A DNA stretch of 64,000 bases from Veillonella sp. (GCF_018364065.1 NZ_JAGZMO010000003.1:300969-364968); one strand, 5' to 3'. Positions 17,546 through 27,486 are shown, counted from the first letter of the stretch. Notes: generated by a model not told the origin, from the letters alone. Made by a program: numbers and translations.

Positions 17546-20350
17546 ATGACAGAGCAAATGGAAAGCTTAATAGAAATGACTAGGATGTATTTAGGTAATC
17601 AATATGGGGATTACAGCCCTAGTTTAGACGAAATAAAAGATGCAGCAAAGCTCATGCGGAGTATACTTACCAGGGGAGTAGGAAAACCTCAAATTGATGA
17701 TAGTGAGTTTGAGGTTTTTTTGGAGCATATTGATGAATACTTTTGTCATAATATTGGACGGGCATCTACGATTACAGGGGGGCGAAATTCTGTACATCAA
17801 AAAGGTTGGTATAATCTAAATAATAGTAAGGAGTATTTTTGGAAAAGGTTTAGAATTTACTTAACTAAAAAATGGGGAAAAGAGATTGTAAGTCGATTAG
17901 ATGAAACAACTAACCAAATTTTAGATAATTTTGGAAATCCTAAAAGCTCAGAAATGTTTCAAAGAAGAGGTCTACTGTTAGGTGACGTACAGTCTGGGAA
18001 AACTGCTACATATACGGCTCTATGCAATAAAAGTGCTGATGCGGGATATAGGGTAATTATAGTTTTAACCGGCACAACAGAGGCTTTGAGGCGACAAACC
18101 CAGGAACGATTAGATTTAGAGTTTGTTGGTAAAGATAGTCAATTCCTTTTAGAGAAAAATATGAAAGGGAAAAAAACACGAAATATAGGCGTCGGAAAAA
18201 TTAAACTTGACTTAGAAGAACAGCGAATCACATTATTTACTAGCATAGAAAAAGATTTCAGCTCTAATATTATTAACAGTAACGGGTTAAATTTAAAAGA
18301 TCTTAATGGGACAGCTCTGTTTGTAGTAAAAAAGAATAGTAGAATATTAAAAAATTTATATGCATGGCTAACAAAAGATGAGTCTAAAGAGGGGATTGAG
18401 GAAAAACAACTTATAGATTTGCCTATGCTGCTTATTGATGATGAAGCTGATAATGCATCAATTAATACAAATGATATAGATGAATCTCCAACTGCGATTA
18501 ATTCGGCAATAAATAAAATATTAAGAGCGTTTAAACAAGCTACTTATGTAGGGGTAACAGCAACACCGTTTGCGAATATTTTCATTGATCCATCTTTGGA
18601 AGAGGATGAGGCATCAAAGGATTTATTCCCTCGTGACTTTATTACATTATTGCCAACTCCGGAAAATTATATAGGTGCTGGACAAATTTTTGGCGATACT
18701 AGTGGGGAATACAGCAATGAATATACGGGGAATAAAAAAGTAAATTCACCGATAGTGCCAATTTTTAATGACGAGCAGGAGTTTTATTTTAGATTTAAAC
18801 ATAAAAAGGATTTGGCGGAGGACTTATATACATTACCACAGTCTTTAAAGGAAGCTATTAGATATTTTATTTTAGTTACTGCCATAAGCGATGCTAATTT
18901 TAGTGCAACAAAACATAGAAGTATGTTGATTAATGTAACACGTTTTAACTGTGTGCAGGAAAAGATAATGGAGCTTGTCGATGGATATGTGCGCAAGTTA
19001 AAGTCAGACGTAAAGAATTATGCTCAAATGTCAGATAAAGAACAAAAAGTTTTGAGCTTAATAGAGTTTAAGCAGACCTGGGATAAGTATAAATTAGATG
19101 AAGGGGGAATAAAAGAAGGTAAGAAAACATGGAATAAAACTTGGGAAGATATCTTAACTATTTATTTGCCTCAGGCAATCAAACGAATTGAAGTTCGGAT
19201 TGTTAATCAAAAAACAGGTGGCAATAGTTTGAATTATAGAGAGTATGAAAAGACGGGGCTACGGGTTATTGCTATAGGTGGTCTTTCCTTATCTAGAGGT
19301 CTTACTTTGGAAGGACTATGTGTTAGTTATTTTTATAGAAATTCAATGATGTATGACTCTCTATTACAAATGGCAAGATGGTTCGGCTATAGACCGGGAT
19401 ATTCTAAGCTTTGTAAATTGTGGATCGGTGAAGATATTATTGAGTGGTATAAATATATATTAGATTCAGTAAACGAGTTAAAAGATGATATTTCTCAGAT
19501 GGAAAAGCATCAACTTACTCCTAAAGACTTTGGCTTAAGGGGGAAGGCTGCTCCAGGTGCGCTGTTAATAACGGCACGAAATAAGATGCGAAGTGGTCAA
19601 AAATATACAATGCCAATTTCATTATCTGCCCGTTTAATTGAAACACCTCGTTTAATTGCACGTGCAGATACAATTAAACAGAATAACTTGGCGTGTGAAG
19701 ATGTTATACGCCTAATAGATAGTTATACTGGCAATAGAGAATATGATTCAGTTACAAATGCCTTTATATGGAAAAATGTGCCTAAAAGTTATGTGATTGA
19801 TTTAATTGGAAGATATAGTTCACACCCTTGGAACTTAAATTTTCAATCTGAGGGATTAAAGAACTTCATTAAATCGGATTCTACGTTGGACTATTGGGAT
19901 GTGGCAATACCTTGTGGTATATGCAAAGATCTTTATAAGTTGAACTTAAATAATGATGACTTTATAGAAATAAGACCGCAAAAGCGTAATATTACGAAAG
20001 ACTTTACTGCAGATGAATTGCTTAAGATTAGTGGTAAGCATGTGAGAGTGGGCGCAGGTGCTTGTACTAAAATAGGCCTAAGTAAACAGGAAATTGAGAA
20101 GTTAAGAACGAATGAATTGGCAGATAAGGTTAAAGATAGTACATTTTTAAATACAGAAAGAAGACCATTAATGTTGGTTCATTTACTTTATAACTCAAAT
20201 GAAAGTTTAAAGGAGTTTCCAACTTATATTTATGCTATTGGCTTAGGGTTCCCAAAAGGGGAAAAAGAAAAGACTGCTGAGTATGTATATAATGAAGTAG
20301 CTCAGGAAGGGCTAATCAGTGAGACTGAGGTAGAGTATTATGAGGATTAG
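17546..20350 (+). CDS. Z1-domain helicase-like ATPase
   Basis: A 934-residue protein of the Z1 family, a superfamily II-like ATPase found in predicted restriction operons. Walker A-like GDVQSGKTATY lies near residue 150, a DEAD-like MLLIDDEADNAS follows, then the helicase-like VGVTATPFAN. The Z1 signature occupies the C-terminal half: AIGGLSLSRGLTLEGL, then DSLLQMARWFGYRPGY, which resemble SF2 motifs V and VI. It is probably the translocating motor. Its last codons overlap the next gene by 11 bases, which implies translational coupling. Confidence 0.9.
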   Translation: MTEQMESLIEMTRMYLGNQYGDYSPSLDEIKDAAKLMRSILTRGVGKPQIDDSEFEVFLEHIDEYFCHNIGRASTITGGRNSVHQKGWYNLNNSKEYFWKRFRIYLTKKWGKEIVSRLDETTNQILDNFGNPKSSEMFQRRGLLLGDVQSGKTATYTALCNKSADAGYRVIIVLTGTTEALRRQTQERLDLEFVGKDSQFLLEKNMKGKKTRNIGVGKIKLDLEEQRITLFTSIEKDFSSNIINSNGLNLKDLNGTALFVVKKNSRILKNLYAWLTKDESKEGIEEKQLIDLPMLLIDDEADNASINTNDIDESPTAINSAINKILRAFKQATYVGVTATPFANIFIDPSLEEDEASKDLFPRDFITLLPTPENYIGAGQIFGDTSGEYSNEYTGNKKVNSPIVPIFNDEQEFYFRFKHKKDLAEDLYTLPQSLKEAIRYFILVTAISDANFSATKHRSMLINVTRFNCVQEKIMELVDGYVRKLKSDVKNYAQMSDKEQKVLSLIEFKQTWDKYKLDEGGIKEGKKTWNKTWEDILTIYLPQAIKRIEVRIVNQKTGGNSLNYREYEKTGLRVIAIGGLSLSRGLTLEGLCVSYFYRNSMMYDSLLQMARWFGYRPGYSKLCKLWIGEDIIEWYKYILDSVNELKDDISQMEKHQLTPKDFGLRGKAAPGALLITARNKMRSGQKYTMPISLSARLIETPRLIARADTIKQNNLACEDVIRLIDSYTGNREYDSVTNAFIWKNVPKSYVIDLIGRYSSHPWNLNFQSEGLKNFIKSDSTLDYWDVAIPCGICKDLYKLNLNNDDFIEIRPQKRNITKDFTADELLKISGKHVRVGAGACTKIGLSKQEIEKLRTNELADKVKDSTFLNTERRPLMLVHLLYNSNESLKEFPTYIYAIGLGFPKGEKEKTAEYVYNEVAQEGLISETEVEYYED

Positions 20351-21266
20351 TGCGTTAAATGATACCTGGGATAAAGTTGCGCATAAAAGGGATAATTTTA
20401 TTAAACTAGCGATTCAACACCCTCTGAATATTAAAGTAGGATATTCTTTTGATGGTAAAAAAAGTCTAATTGTTGAAACAGAAGAACGCATAGCGAATAA
20501 TTTATCAACTTATGCAGTGGCGGTTGATAGGATTGAACTTATAGATCATTCGCATGCGATAGAGTTTAGGCTATTAAAAGAAGAATTTATTGAAGAGTTT
20601 TCTTGGCTCTGTTGGGATATGATTAGAAAGTCTCAAAAGTCAATAAGTCCAATGAAGTCCTTTATAAGACGTTATATGATGTGGCAAAAACTATTACAGG
20701 AGCAAAAAACTTCTACAATGTCATTTCAAGAGCAAAAAGGTCTGCTAGGAGAACTTTTGTTTATTTGTGAATCTTTAGAAGAGGGCGTATCTCCGCAAGA
20801 TATCGTGCAAGCCTGGTGTGGTCCGGAAGGAAGAGATCAAGACTTTCAATTTGATGGAGGTTGGGCAGAGATTAAAAGCATTTCTTTAGCCGCACAGGTT
20901 ATAAAAGTGTCATCACTAGAACAATTAAAACAAGAAGTAGAAGGACATATCGTAGTTTTTATATTAGAGGCAGCGGAACATAACTGGGGAGCCATTAGTC
21001 TTAATGGAACAGTAGATAAAATTAGACATCTTTTAGAAAATACTTCAGATACTTTGGATGAATTTAATGTCAAACTATTTAAGTGCGGGTATAAAGAAAA
21101 AGATAGAGATGCCTATGATAAAACGTTATTTAGGTATATTGAAAAAAGAAAATATGGTGTGACAGATGCTTTTCCGCGACTTACTAGAGGTAATGTACCA
21201 TCGGAGATAGTCGCATGTAAATATGATATTTCGTTGGCAGCTATTGAATCATTTAGGGAGAAATAG
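20340..21266 (+). CDS. PD-(D/E)XK motif protein (DUF4420-like)
   Basis: A 308-residue protein of the PD-(D/E)XK family seen beside Z1 and AIPR genes. The segment QEQKGLLGELLFICESL, followed by GRDQDFQFDGGWAEIKSISLA, provides the conserved E and the D...E-I-K nuclease-like core. It is likely the endonuclease of the operon. It begins inside the end of the Z1 gene and ends one base before the AIPR start. Confidence 0.8.
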   Translation: MRISALNDTWDKVAHKRDNFIKLAIQHPLNIKVGYSFDGKKSLIVETEERIANNLSTYAVAVDRIELIDHSHAIEFRLLKEEFIEEFSWLCWDMIRKSQKSISPMKSFIRRYMMWQKLLQEQKTSTMSFQEQKGLLGELLFICESLEEGVSPQDIVQAWCGPEGRDQDFQFDGGWAEIKSISLAAQVIKVSSLEQLKQEVEGHIVVFILEAAEHNWGAISLNGTVDKIRHLLENTSDTLDEFNVKLFKCGYKEKDRDAYDKTLFRYIEKRKYGVTDAFPRLTRGNVPSEIVACKYDISLAAIESFREK

Positions 21267-21267
21267 G

Positions 21268-23346
21268 ATGGATAGCGTTGAGTTTAAGAAAGAATTTTTA
21301 GAAGAAGTTCGAGCGTTTGGTTTAGCAAGTGGGGAAGGATCTAGCGCAGCATTTACAAGTCTAATGGCAGAGAAACTGATTGAATGTGAGACTCTCTCAA
21401 ATTTTGTGGCATCATACTATTCTACTAAGATAAGAAACCGGAAAATCAGGTTGGATGGGTATGACTATGATGAATTTGATGGAACACTCAGCATTATTGT
21501 GGCAGATTATGATGCTTTAAACTCAGAGCGAAAAATGACCGCTTCAATGGCTAATCATATCTTTGCCCAAATTCAAATCTTTGTTGAACAGGCATTGCAA
21601 AACTTGCTTAAAGAAAAAATAGAGATTAGTACACCTTGTTACGATTTAGTTGAATTAATACGAAAACAAAACTCTAATATAAAAAAGTATAGGATACTTA
21701 TATTTACAAATGCTGAAATTAGTACTTCATTAAAAGAAGTACAACTTGATAAGATTAACGGGCTTACTGTAGAGGGGCAAATTTGGGATATTGACCGCAT
21801 GTATCGCGTTTGTGTATCAGATTTAGGGCGTCAGTCTATTGAGGTGGATTTTAGAGACTACGGTATAGAAGGAATTCCTTGCTTAGAAGCGAGTAATATA
21901 GAGACAAATACATACAAAAGTTATCTAGGGATAATTTCTGGGAAAGTATTAGCTGATTTATATGATAGGTATGGGAGTAAATTGCTGGAAGGCAATGTCC
22001 GCTCGTTCTTATCAACAAAAGTAGCAGTTAATAAAAAAATTAGAAATACTATATTGCAGGCTCCAGATATGTTTTTTGCCTATAATAATGGAATTTCCTG
22101 CACCGGAATGGATGTGGAATTTACTAATACTAGTAAGGGGAGATTTATTACAAAAGTTAAAGATCTCCAAATTATAAATGGGGGGCAAACAACAGCATCT
22201 ATTTCCAGTGCCCGTTTTAAAGATAAATCTTCCTTAAAGGGGATTTATGTACAAATGAAATTGACTGAAATTAGTGGTGGCGAGGTTGAGGAAACCGATG
22301 AGCTAATAAAAAATATATCGAAGTCATCAAATAGTCAGAATAAAGTTAGTGAAGCTGATTTCTTTGCATCTCATCCATTCCATCGTGCGATGGAAAAAAT
22401 TTCGCGTAGCATCTTTGCTCCGGCGACTCAAGGGGCGCAGTATGAAACTAGGTGGTTCTATGAACGTGCCAGAGGGCAATATTTGCAGGAACAAATGAGA
22501 CTTACTCAGGCTAAAAAGCGTCAGTTCCAAATGATACATCCTAAATCTAATGTAATAACAAAAACAGAATTGGCAAAGGTTCAAAATGCTTGGCGTGGCT
22601 TTCCTCATGTTGTAAGCAAAGGTGCACAGACTAACTTTTCAAAATTTGCTGAATATATTGATGTTGAATGGAGTAAATCTCCGGAAAGCTTTAACAAGAT
22701 TTATTTCCAACAAACGGCAGCGTTAGTGTTAATGTTCAAATATTTGGAAAAGCATATTTCAAAAAAAGATTGGTATCAGGGCGGATATCGTGCTAATATA
22801 ATCTATTATACTGTTGCGTTATTTAGGCGATTAATAAACAGTCAATTCGATAAAGCGGAATTGAATCTAAACTTGATATGGAATAGACAAATGGTTCCAA
22901 CTGAGGTGGGATTGGCAATGCTTGACTTAGCAAAGCGAGTTTTTGATGTTTTGACGGATGAAAAGCGGCCAATCATTAATGTTACACAATATTGTAAACA
23001 AGAAGCGTGTTGGAATGTTGTTAAAGGAATAAAGTTTGCTTTGCCGGAGGATATAAGCCCATTTTTGTTGACTTCGAATGAAGTAAAACAGACTTTTACT
23101 GAGGCGAAGAAAGATCAAAAATTGACCAATACGATTATGAATGAAGTGCAGTTGTGCAAACTTGACAAAGCAGTTTGGTTAAATTTGGAAAGTTTTGTTA
23201 AACTCAATAATTTAGCCACGGTGAAGGAGATTAAGGCACTAGAAATAGTAAAAAAGATGCCAATGTATATTCCTTCTGAGTATCAATGGAAAGCATTGGG
23301 TGAATTGCTGAAAAAAGCAAAAGAAGAAGGATTTATTGAGCGTTAA
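21268..23346 (+). CDS. AIPR-family protein
   Basis: AIPR (abortive infection phage resistance) domain protein of 692 residues. The hallmark segments are present: FFAYNNGISCTG and LQIINGGQTTASISSA near the middle, and RWFYERARGQYLQ. The domain is common in phage-resistance loci; its biochemistry is not clear to me. The start was placed at ATG 21268 (GGGAGAAATAGG upstream), directly after the stop of the PD-(D/E)XK gene. A longer frame from 21223 only overlaps that gene. Confidence 0.88.
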   Translation: MDSVEFKKEFLEEVRAFGLASGEGSSAAFTSLMAEKLIECETLSNFVASYYSTKIRNRKIRLDGYDYDEFDGTLSIIVADYDALNSERKMTASMANHIFAQIQIFVEQALQNLLKEKIEISTPCYDLVELIRKQNSNIKKYRILIFTNAEISTSLKEVQLDKINGLTVEGQIWDIDRMYRVCVSDLGRQSIEVDFRDYGIEGIPCLEASNIETNTYKSYLGIISGKVLADLYDRYGSKLLEGNVRSFLSTKVAVNKKIRNTILQAPDMFFAYNNGISCTGMDVEFTNTSKGRFITKVKDLQIINGGQTTASISSARFKDKSSLKGIYVQMKLTEISGGEVEETDELIKNISKSSNSQNKVSEADFFASHPFHRAMEKISRSIFAPATQGAQYETRWFYERARGQYLQEQMRLTQAKKRQFQMIHPKSNVITKTELAKVQNAWRGFPHVVSKGAQTNFSKFAEYIDVEWSKSPESFNKIYFQQTAALVLMFKYLEKHISKKDWYQGGYRANIIYYTVALFRRLINSQFDKAELNLNLIWNRQMVPTEVGLAMLDLAKRVFDVLTDEKRPIINVTQYCKQEACWNVVKGIKFALPEDISPFLLTSNEVKQTFTEAKKDQKLTNTIMNEVQLCKLDKAVWLNLESFVKLNNLATVKEIKALEIVKKMPMYIPSEYQWKALGELLKKAKEEGFIER

Positions 23347-23358
23347 TAAGGAGAAAGT

Positions 23359-24969
23359 ATGTGTGCATATTCAGTAGTTGATTTATTTTCAGGAGCAGGG
23401 GGGTTAAGCTTAGGATTTGAGCAGACCGGAAGCTATAATATTAAATTAGCTTACGAAAAAAATCCTACAATGAGACAAACATATAAATTAAATCATAATG
23501 GTACTGTAATTGAGGGAGATATACGACAGGCTGACTATGATAAGATTTTAGAAAATTTTGGAGCCATTGATGTAGTTATTGGTGGGCCACCATGTCAGGG
23601 GTTCTCCAATGCCAATCGGCAAAAAAATCAAATGATAAATCAGAACAATATACTGGTTAAAGAATATATAAAAGCTATAGTCCGCTTAAGGCCGAAAGCG
23701 TTCTTGATGGAAAACGTCAGCATGTTGGCATCCAATACACATAAATTCTTTGTTACAGCAGAGGATTTAGTAAATATAGAAAAGTTCGAGATTGACAGTA
23801 ATGATGAAACGATTACTCTTTTAGATTGTGAATTTAACTTTGATGGTGCTGAACGCTTCATTGGAAATATTAATCTAATAAACCAATATTTGCTATCAGA
23901 TAAATATTATTCAGTACTAAAGCTTTTGGACAAACATAAAAAAAATGCGACTCGACTTGAAAATGCATGGAAAAAATATAAAAGAGTAATTGAGCTGTTC
24001 TGTAAGGAGTATGAAGAAGCTGATGACGATTTGTTAGTTTCTCGATTAAATCGAGAAACAAGTCGGCTGTTACAGACTTTTTATAATCAAGATAAGATCG
24101 ATTTGCTTCAACAACAACTGCAGAACGGGGCACTGACTCAAACTCTGCAAGTTCAGCAAATGTTACGATTATGCCATGAAATTTATGATAATCGTATTGA
24201 AGTTGAAGCTGTTCAAGCAGAAGGGGATTTATCGATTACTGTTAAAACTGTAACGGTTATAGAGTATCTAACTAAGATTTTAGGCTCTAAATTATATGGA
24301 TATGCTTTTGATCAAGGTATTTTATCTGCAGCTGATTTTGGAGCACCTCAGAAAAGAGAACGGTATTTCTTCTTAGGTGTTCAAAAGAATCTTTGCAAAA
24401 ATGTAAAGTTACCTCAAGGAAAAATAACAAAAGAGCATTATAGAACTGTGAGAGATGCTATTGAAGATTTAGAGACAATTAGTCCAATTGTTGATATTTC
24501 GAAAGATAATGGTATTGCATTGCCTCCGATAGAAGCTCCGGGAGTTTTACGAAATGTATTAAGAGATTCTCCAGTCTTAAAGAATCATATTATAACTAAT
24601 ACTCGTACAACGTCTATGGAACGATTTAAGCTGATTAAACAAGGCGAGAATTTTCATGATTTGCCGGAGAAGTTTAAAACAAATACATACTCCGATATAT
24701 CAAGAACTCAAAACACCATATACCAGCGATTAGCTTATGATTCTCCAAGTGGAACTGTGGTAAATGTTAGAAAATCAATGTGGATTCATCCGACGCTTAA
24801 TCGAGCCATCAGTGTTAGAGAAGCTGCGAGATTACAAACATTTCCTGACAGTTTCGTTTTCGCTGGAACAAAGGATGAGCAATATCAACAAGTAGGAAAT
24901 GCTGTTCCACCAATTTTAGCGAAAGCGCTTGCTCTTAAAATAAGAGATGTATTGGATGGAAAATGTTGA
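23359..24969 (+). CDS. DNA cytosine-5 methyltransferase
   Basis: A 536-residue C5 methylase, last gene of the operon. Motif I is VVDLFSGAGGLSLGFEQ, motif IV GGPPCQGFSNANR with the catalytic Cys, motif VI MENV, motif VIII QKRERYFFLGV, and motif X QVGNAVPP. It is probably active. Unusually, about 190 residues separate motifs VI and VIII, a distance that is much shorter in ordinary bacterial C5 methylases; the insert is helical and rich in L, Q and E. It presumably marks self DNA for the ATPase-nuclease genes upstream. It starts 13 bases after the AIPR gene. Confidence 0.93.
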   Translation: MCAYSVVDLFSGAGGLSLGFEQTGSYNIKLAYEKNPTMRQTYKLNHNGTVIEGDIRQADYDKILENFGAIDVVIGGPPCQGFSNANRQKNQMINQNNILVKEYIKAIVRLRPKAFLMENVSMLASNTHKFFVTAEDLVNIEKFEIDSNDETITLLDCEFNFDGAERFIGNINLINQYLLSDKYYSVLKLLDKHKKNATRLENAWKKYKRVIELFCKEYEEADDDLLVSRLNRETSRLLQTFYNQDKIDLLQQQLQNGALTQTLQVQQMLRLCHEIYDNRIEVEAVQAEGDLSITVKTVTVIEYLTKILGSKLYGYAFDQGILSAADFGAPQKRERYFFLGVQKNLCKNVKLPQGKITKEHYRTVRDAIEDLETISPIVDISKDNGIALPPIEAPGVLRNVLRDSPVLKNHIITNTRTTSMERFKLIKQGENFHDLPEKFKTNTYSDISRTQNTIYQRLAYDSPSGTVVNVRKSMWIHPTLNRAISVREAARLQTFPDSFVFAGTKDEQYQQVGNAVPPILAKALALKIRDVLDGKC

Positions 24970-25023
24970 TTTAAGAATGAATGATTGACTATTACCGAAC
25001 TTGAGTAAAAAGGGGAGATATGT

Positions 25024-25290
25024 ATGTTATTCATGGTGATTGAGCACTACAAAGACAAAGAGGCTGTATACAAACGCTTTAGAGAAAAGGGCCGTATGAT
25101 GCCGGATGGTGTAAGTTATGTGAACAGCTGGGTCAGTGCTGACGGAAATACATGCTACCAGGTTAATGACTGTTTAAACGAAACATTGCTACAAGAGTGG
25201 GCAGACAATTGGTCCGATATCGTAGATTTTGAGTTTATTCCTGTTATAAGCAGCCATGACATGAGTGAGAAGATGGCCGGTAACAAGTAG
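25024..25290 (+). CDS. DUF3303-family protein (88 aa)
   Basis: A small soluble protein opening MLFMVIEHYKDKEAVYKRF, then GRMMPDGVSYVNSWVS and WSDIVDFEFIPVISS, a typical DUF3303 pattern (a ferredoxin-like single-domain family of unknown role). An AAAAGGGGAG ribosome binding site precedes it. It lies 55 bases after the methylase, but its base composition is less AT-rich, so it likely belongs to the core genome at the island edge. Confidence 0.8.
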   Translation: MLFMVIEHYKDKEAVYKRFREKGRMMPDGVSYVNSWVSADGNTCYQVNDCLNETLLQEWADNWSDIVDFEFIPVISSHDMSEKMAGNK

Positions 25291-25385
25291 GTATAGACGC
25301 TAATGTAGACGTAAGTATAGCGCTAGTTATACATAGAACTAAGTATAGCGTTACTTATATATAGAACTATATATACAAAAACTGA
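25288..25385. repeat. Degenerate AT-rich tandem repeat
   Basis: Repeats of GTATAGCG(T/C)TA, then CTTATATATAGAACTA, occur in two to three imperfect copies directly after the DUF3303 stop. No coding potential. Confidence 0.55.
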
Positions 25386-25440
25386 ATACAACTCCATAAA
25401 ATATAAGCATTTCACATGCTGATAGTAAGTTTATATACTA

Positions 25441-25467
25441 AAGAGGAACTAAGGTTCCTCTTTTTTT
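25441..25467 (+). terminator. Terminator after DUF3303 gene
   Basis: AAGAGGAAC and GTTCCTCTT form a 9-bp stem, followed by seven T. Confidence 0.88.
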
Positions 25468-25539
25468 ATTTGTAAATAGTGACTGCGTTTAAGGTCATAT
25501 AGAGGGTAAACTTGTCAGTTCGGTTTATAAGTATAATTA

Positions 25540-25959
25540 GTGCAGCATATGAAACATAAGCAATTAGTTTTGGTTGTAATAGATTTAGTGATGGGCTGTT
25601 TATTTTTGATAGGAGGTAAGGATATGGTACGTGAAGCATGGCCTGCGGATTCGATGGATTCGGGGCATTCGGTTTCTTACTCTAAGATAGAAGGGGACTC
25701 GTACGCCCAACTGGATATTTTCGCCACCTACAACATTATTACGAATGCCGTAAATATTGTGGGATCCGGTGCTGCATCGGCCTTGACAATTGAAGGTGCA
25801 GTCAGTCAATTTTGCCCCGACAAGTTTGTTTTTAGACCCTTACAGCCGGAGCTGTCCATGACGTCGGTATTTGCGTGGAAAAAAATCCGTACAGGCTTTA
25901 CGGCGGCCAGTGCGTTTTTAGAGTATTTTAAGAATAAGGTAACTCAAAAAGAAAAATAG
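25540..25959 (+). pseudogene. LysR-family regulator remnant (C-terminal effector domain only)
   Basis: The segment from about residue 55, ATYNIITNAVNIVGSGAASA, then LTIEGAV, FVFRPLQPELSMTSVFAWKK and ASAFLEYFKNKV, reads as the last third of a LysR substrate-binding domain. No helix-turn-helix domain exists upstream; instead there is an AT-rich repeat and a terminator. About 170 residues are therefore missing. An ATG at 25624 with a good GGAGG could still allow translation of the fragment. It converges on the catalase gene; a lost oxidative-stress regulator is possible but not shown. Confidence 0.65.
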
Positions 25960-25965
25960 TGATAT

Positions 25966-26001
25966 AAAAACCCTACGTACTGCAGTGTACGTAGGGTTTT
26001 T
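25966..26001. terminator. Bidirectional terminator between LysR remnant and catalase
   Basis: AAAAACCCTACGTAC and its perfect reverse complement flank a 6-base loop. T-runs on both strands let it serve both converging genes. Confidence 0.92.
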
Positions 26002-26028
26002 GTTGTTAAACTTATTAGCTATTTATTA

Positions 26029-27486
26029 TTATTTTGAAAAATCAACGTCCATACCTAATGCTTTCGCCACGCCTTCGCCATATGCAGGATCGCATTGGTA
26101 GCAATGTTTGATGTGGCGTTCTTTAACAGCGTCGGATACACCGTTCATAGCACGAGCTGTATTTTCGAATAACAATTGTTGTTTTTCCGGTGTCATGAGA
26201 CGGAATAACTTACCAGGTTGAGTGAAGAAATCGGAATCGTCTTCGTAGAAATCGTATTGGTAAGCAGGACCGGTGATGTCGAGAGCAGGCTCTTTAAATT
26301 CCGGTTGGTTAGCCCATTCGCCGTGGCTGTTAGGTGCATAACCGATAGTAGCGCCATGGTTGCCGTCTACGCGGCCTAAACCGTCGCGATGATACATGTT
26401 AACAGGGCATTTGGCAGCGTTTACAGGAATTTGATGATAGTTTGTGCCTAAGCGATAGCGTTGCGCATCCGCATAGGAGAAAAGACGGCCTTGTAACATT
26501 CTGTCTGGGGAGAAACCGATGCCCGGAATGATAGTGGACGGCGCAAAAGCCGCTTGTTCTACATCCTGGAAGTAGTTTTCAGGGTTGCGGTTTAATTCCA
26601 TAACGCCCACTTCAATCATAGGGAACTCGCTGTGGTACCAAACTTTTGTTAAATCGAATGGATTGTAAGGCATTTGGTTAGCCTGTTCTTCTGTCATAAC
26701 CTGAATGAACAATTTCCATTTCGGGAAGTCACCTTTTTCGATAGCATCGAATAAATCGCGTTGATGGCTTTCGCGGTCGTTAGCTACAAGAGCCGCAGCT
26801 TCTTCGTCGCTCAAGTTTTCGATAGGTTGTTGGCAAACCCAATGGAATTTTACCCAAACGCGTTCGTCGTTCGCATTGATCATACTGTAAGTATGGCTGC
26901 CGAAACCGTGCATATGACGGTAGGAAGATGGAATGCCGCGGTCACTCATAACAATTGTAATTTGGTGAATGGCTTCCGGAAGGCTTGTCCAAAAGTCCCA
27001 GTTTGCTTCCGCATCGCGAAGATTTGTCTTAGGATTGCGTTTTACGGCGCGGTTTAAATCAGGGAATTGCAATGGATCGCGGATAAAGAAGACCGGCGTG
27101 TTGTTACCAACCAAGTCCCAGTTGCCTTCTTCGGTGTAAAATTTAACGGCAAAACCGCGAATATCGCGTTCTGCGTCGGCGGCACCGCGTTCGCCGGCTA
27201 CTGTGGAGAAACGTACAAATAAGTCAGTCTTTTTGCCAACTTCGGAGAATACTTTTGCTTTCGTGTACTTCGTAATGTCGTGAGTTACTGTAAATGTACC
27301 GAATGCGCCGGAACCTTTAGCATGCATGCGGCGTTCAGGAATTACTTCACGGGCAAAGTGGCCTAATTTTTCCATAAGCCAAACATCTTGCATTAAAACA
27401 GGACCGCGTTTACCGGCCGTCATGGAATTGTTATTGTCCGGCACCGGTGCACCAAATGCAGTCGTAAGTTTTTTCTTGTCACTCAT
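26029..27486 (-). CDS. katA: Monofunctional heme catalase
   Basis: Small-subunit (clade 3 type) catalase of 485 residues that disproportionates hydrogen peroxide. Distal His55 lies in ERRMHAKGSGAFG, the essential Asn in DLVGNNTPVFFIRDP (about residue 128), and the proximal heme Tyr in RLFSYADAQRYRLG. The length is normal and no domain is missing. A perfect ribosome binding site (AAGGAGGACAG) precedes the ATG. It has its own promoter (27562-27590) and a Fur/PerR-like palindrome, so peroxide or metal regulation is likely. Catalase is variable among Veillonella-like anaerobes, and here it would give oxygen tolerance. Confidence 0.97.
   Translation of the reverse strand: MSDKKKLTTAFGAPVPDNNNSMTAGKRGPVLMQDVWLMEKLGHFAREVIPERRMHAKGSGAFGTFTVTHDITKYTKAKVFSEVGKKTDLFVRFSTVAGERGAADAERDIRGFAVKFYTEEGNWDLVGNNTPVFFIRDPLQFPDLNRAVKRNPKTNLRDAEANWDFWTSLPEAIHQITIVMSDRGIPSSYRHMHGFGSHTYSMINANDERVWVKFHWVCQQPIENLSDEEAAALVANDRESHQRDLFDAIEKGDFPKWKLFIQVMTEEQANQMPYNPFDLTKVWYHSEFPMIEVGVMELNRNPENYFQDVEQAAFAPSTIIPGIGFSPDRMLQGRLFSYADAQRYRLGTNYHQIPVNAAKCPVNMYHRDGLGRVDGNHGATIGYAPNSHGEWANQPEFKEPALDITGPAYQYDFYEDDSDFFTQPGKLFRLMTPEKQQLLFENTARAMNGVSDAVKERHIKHCYQCDPAYGEGVAKALGMDVDFSK

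Noticed and set aside
4517..25000. A complete type I restriction-modification system
   Set aside because: No HsdR motor/nuclease subunit is present, and the methylase-like domains have altered catalytic residues.
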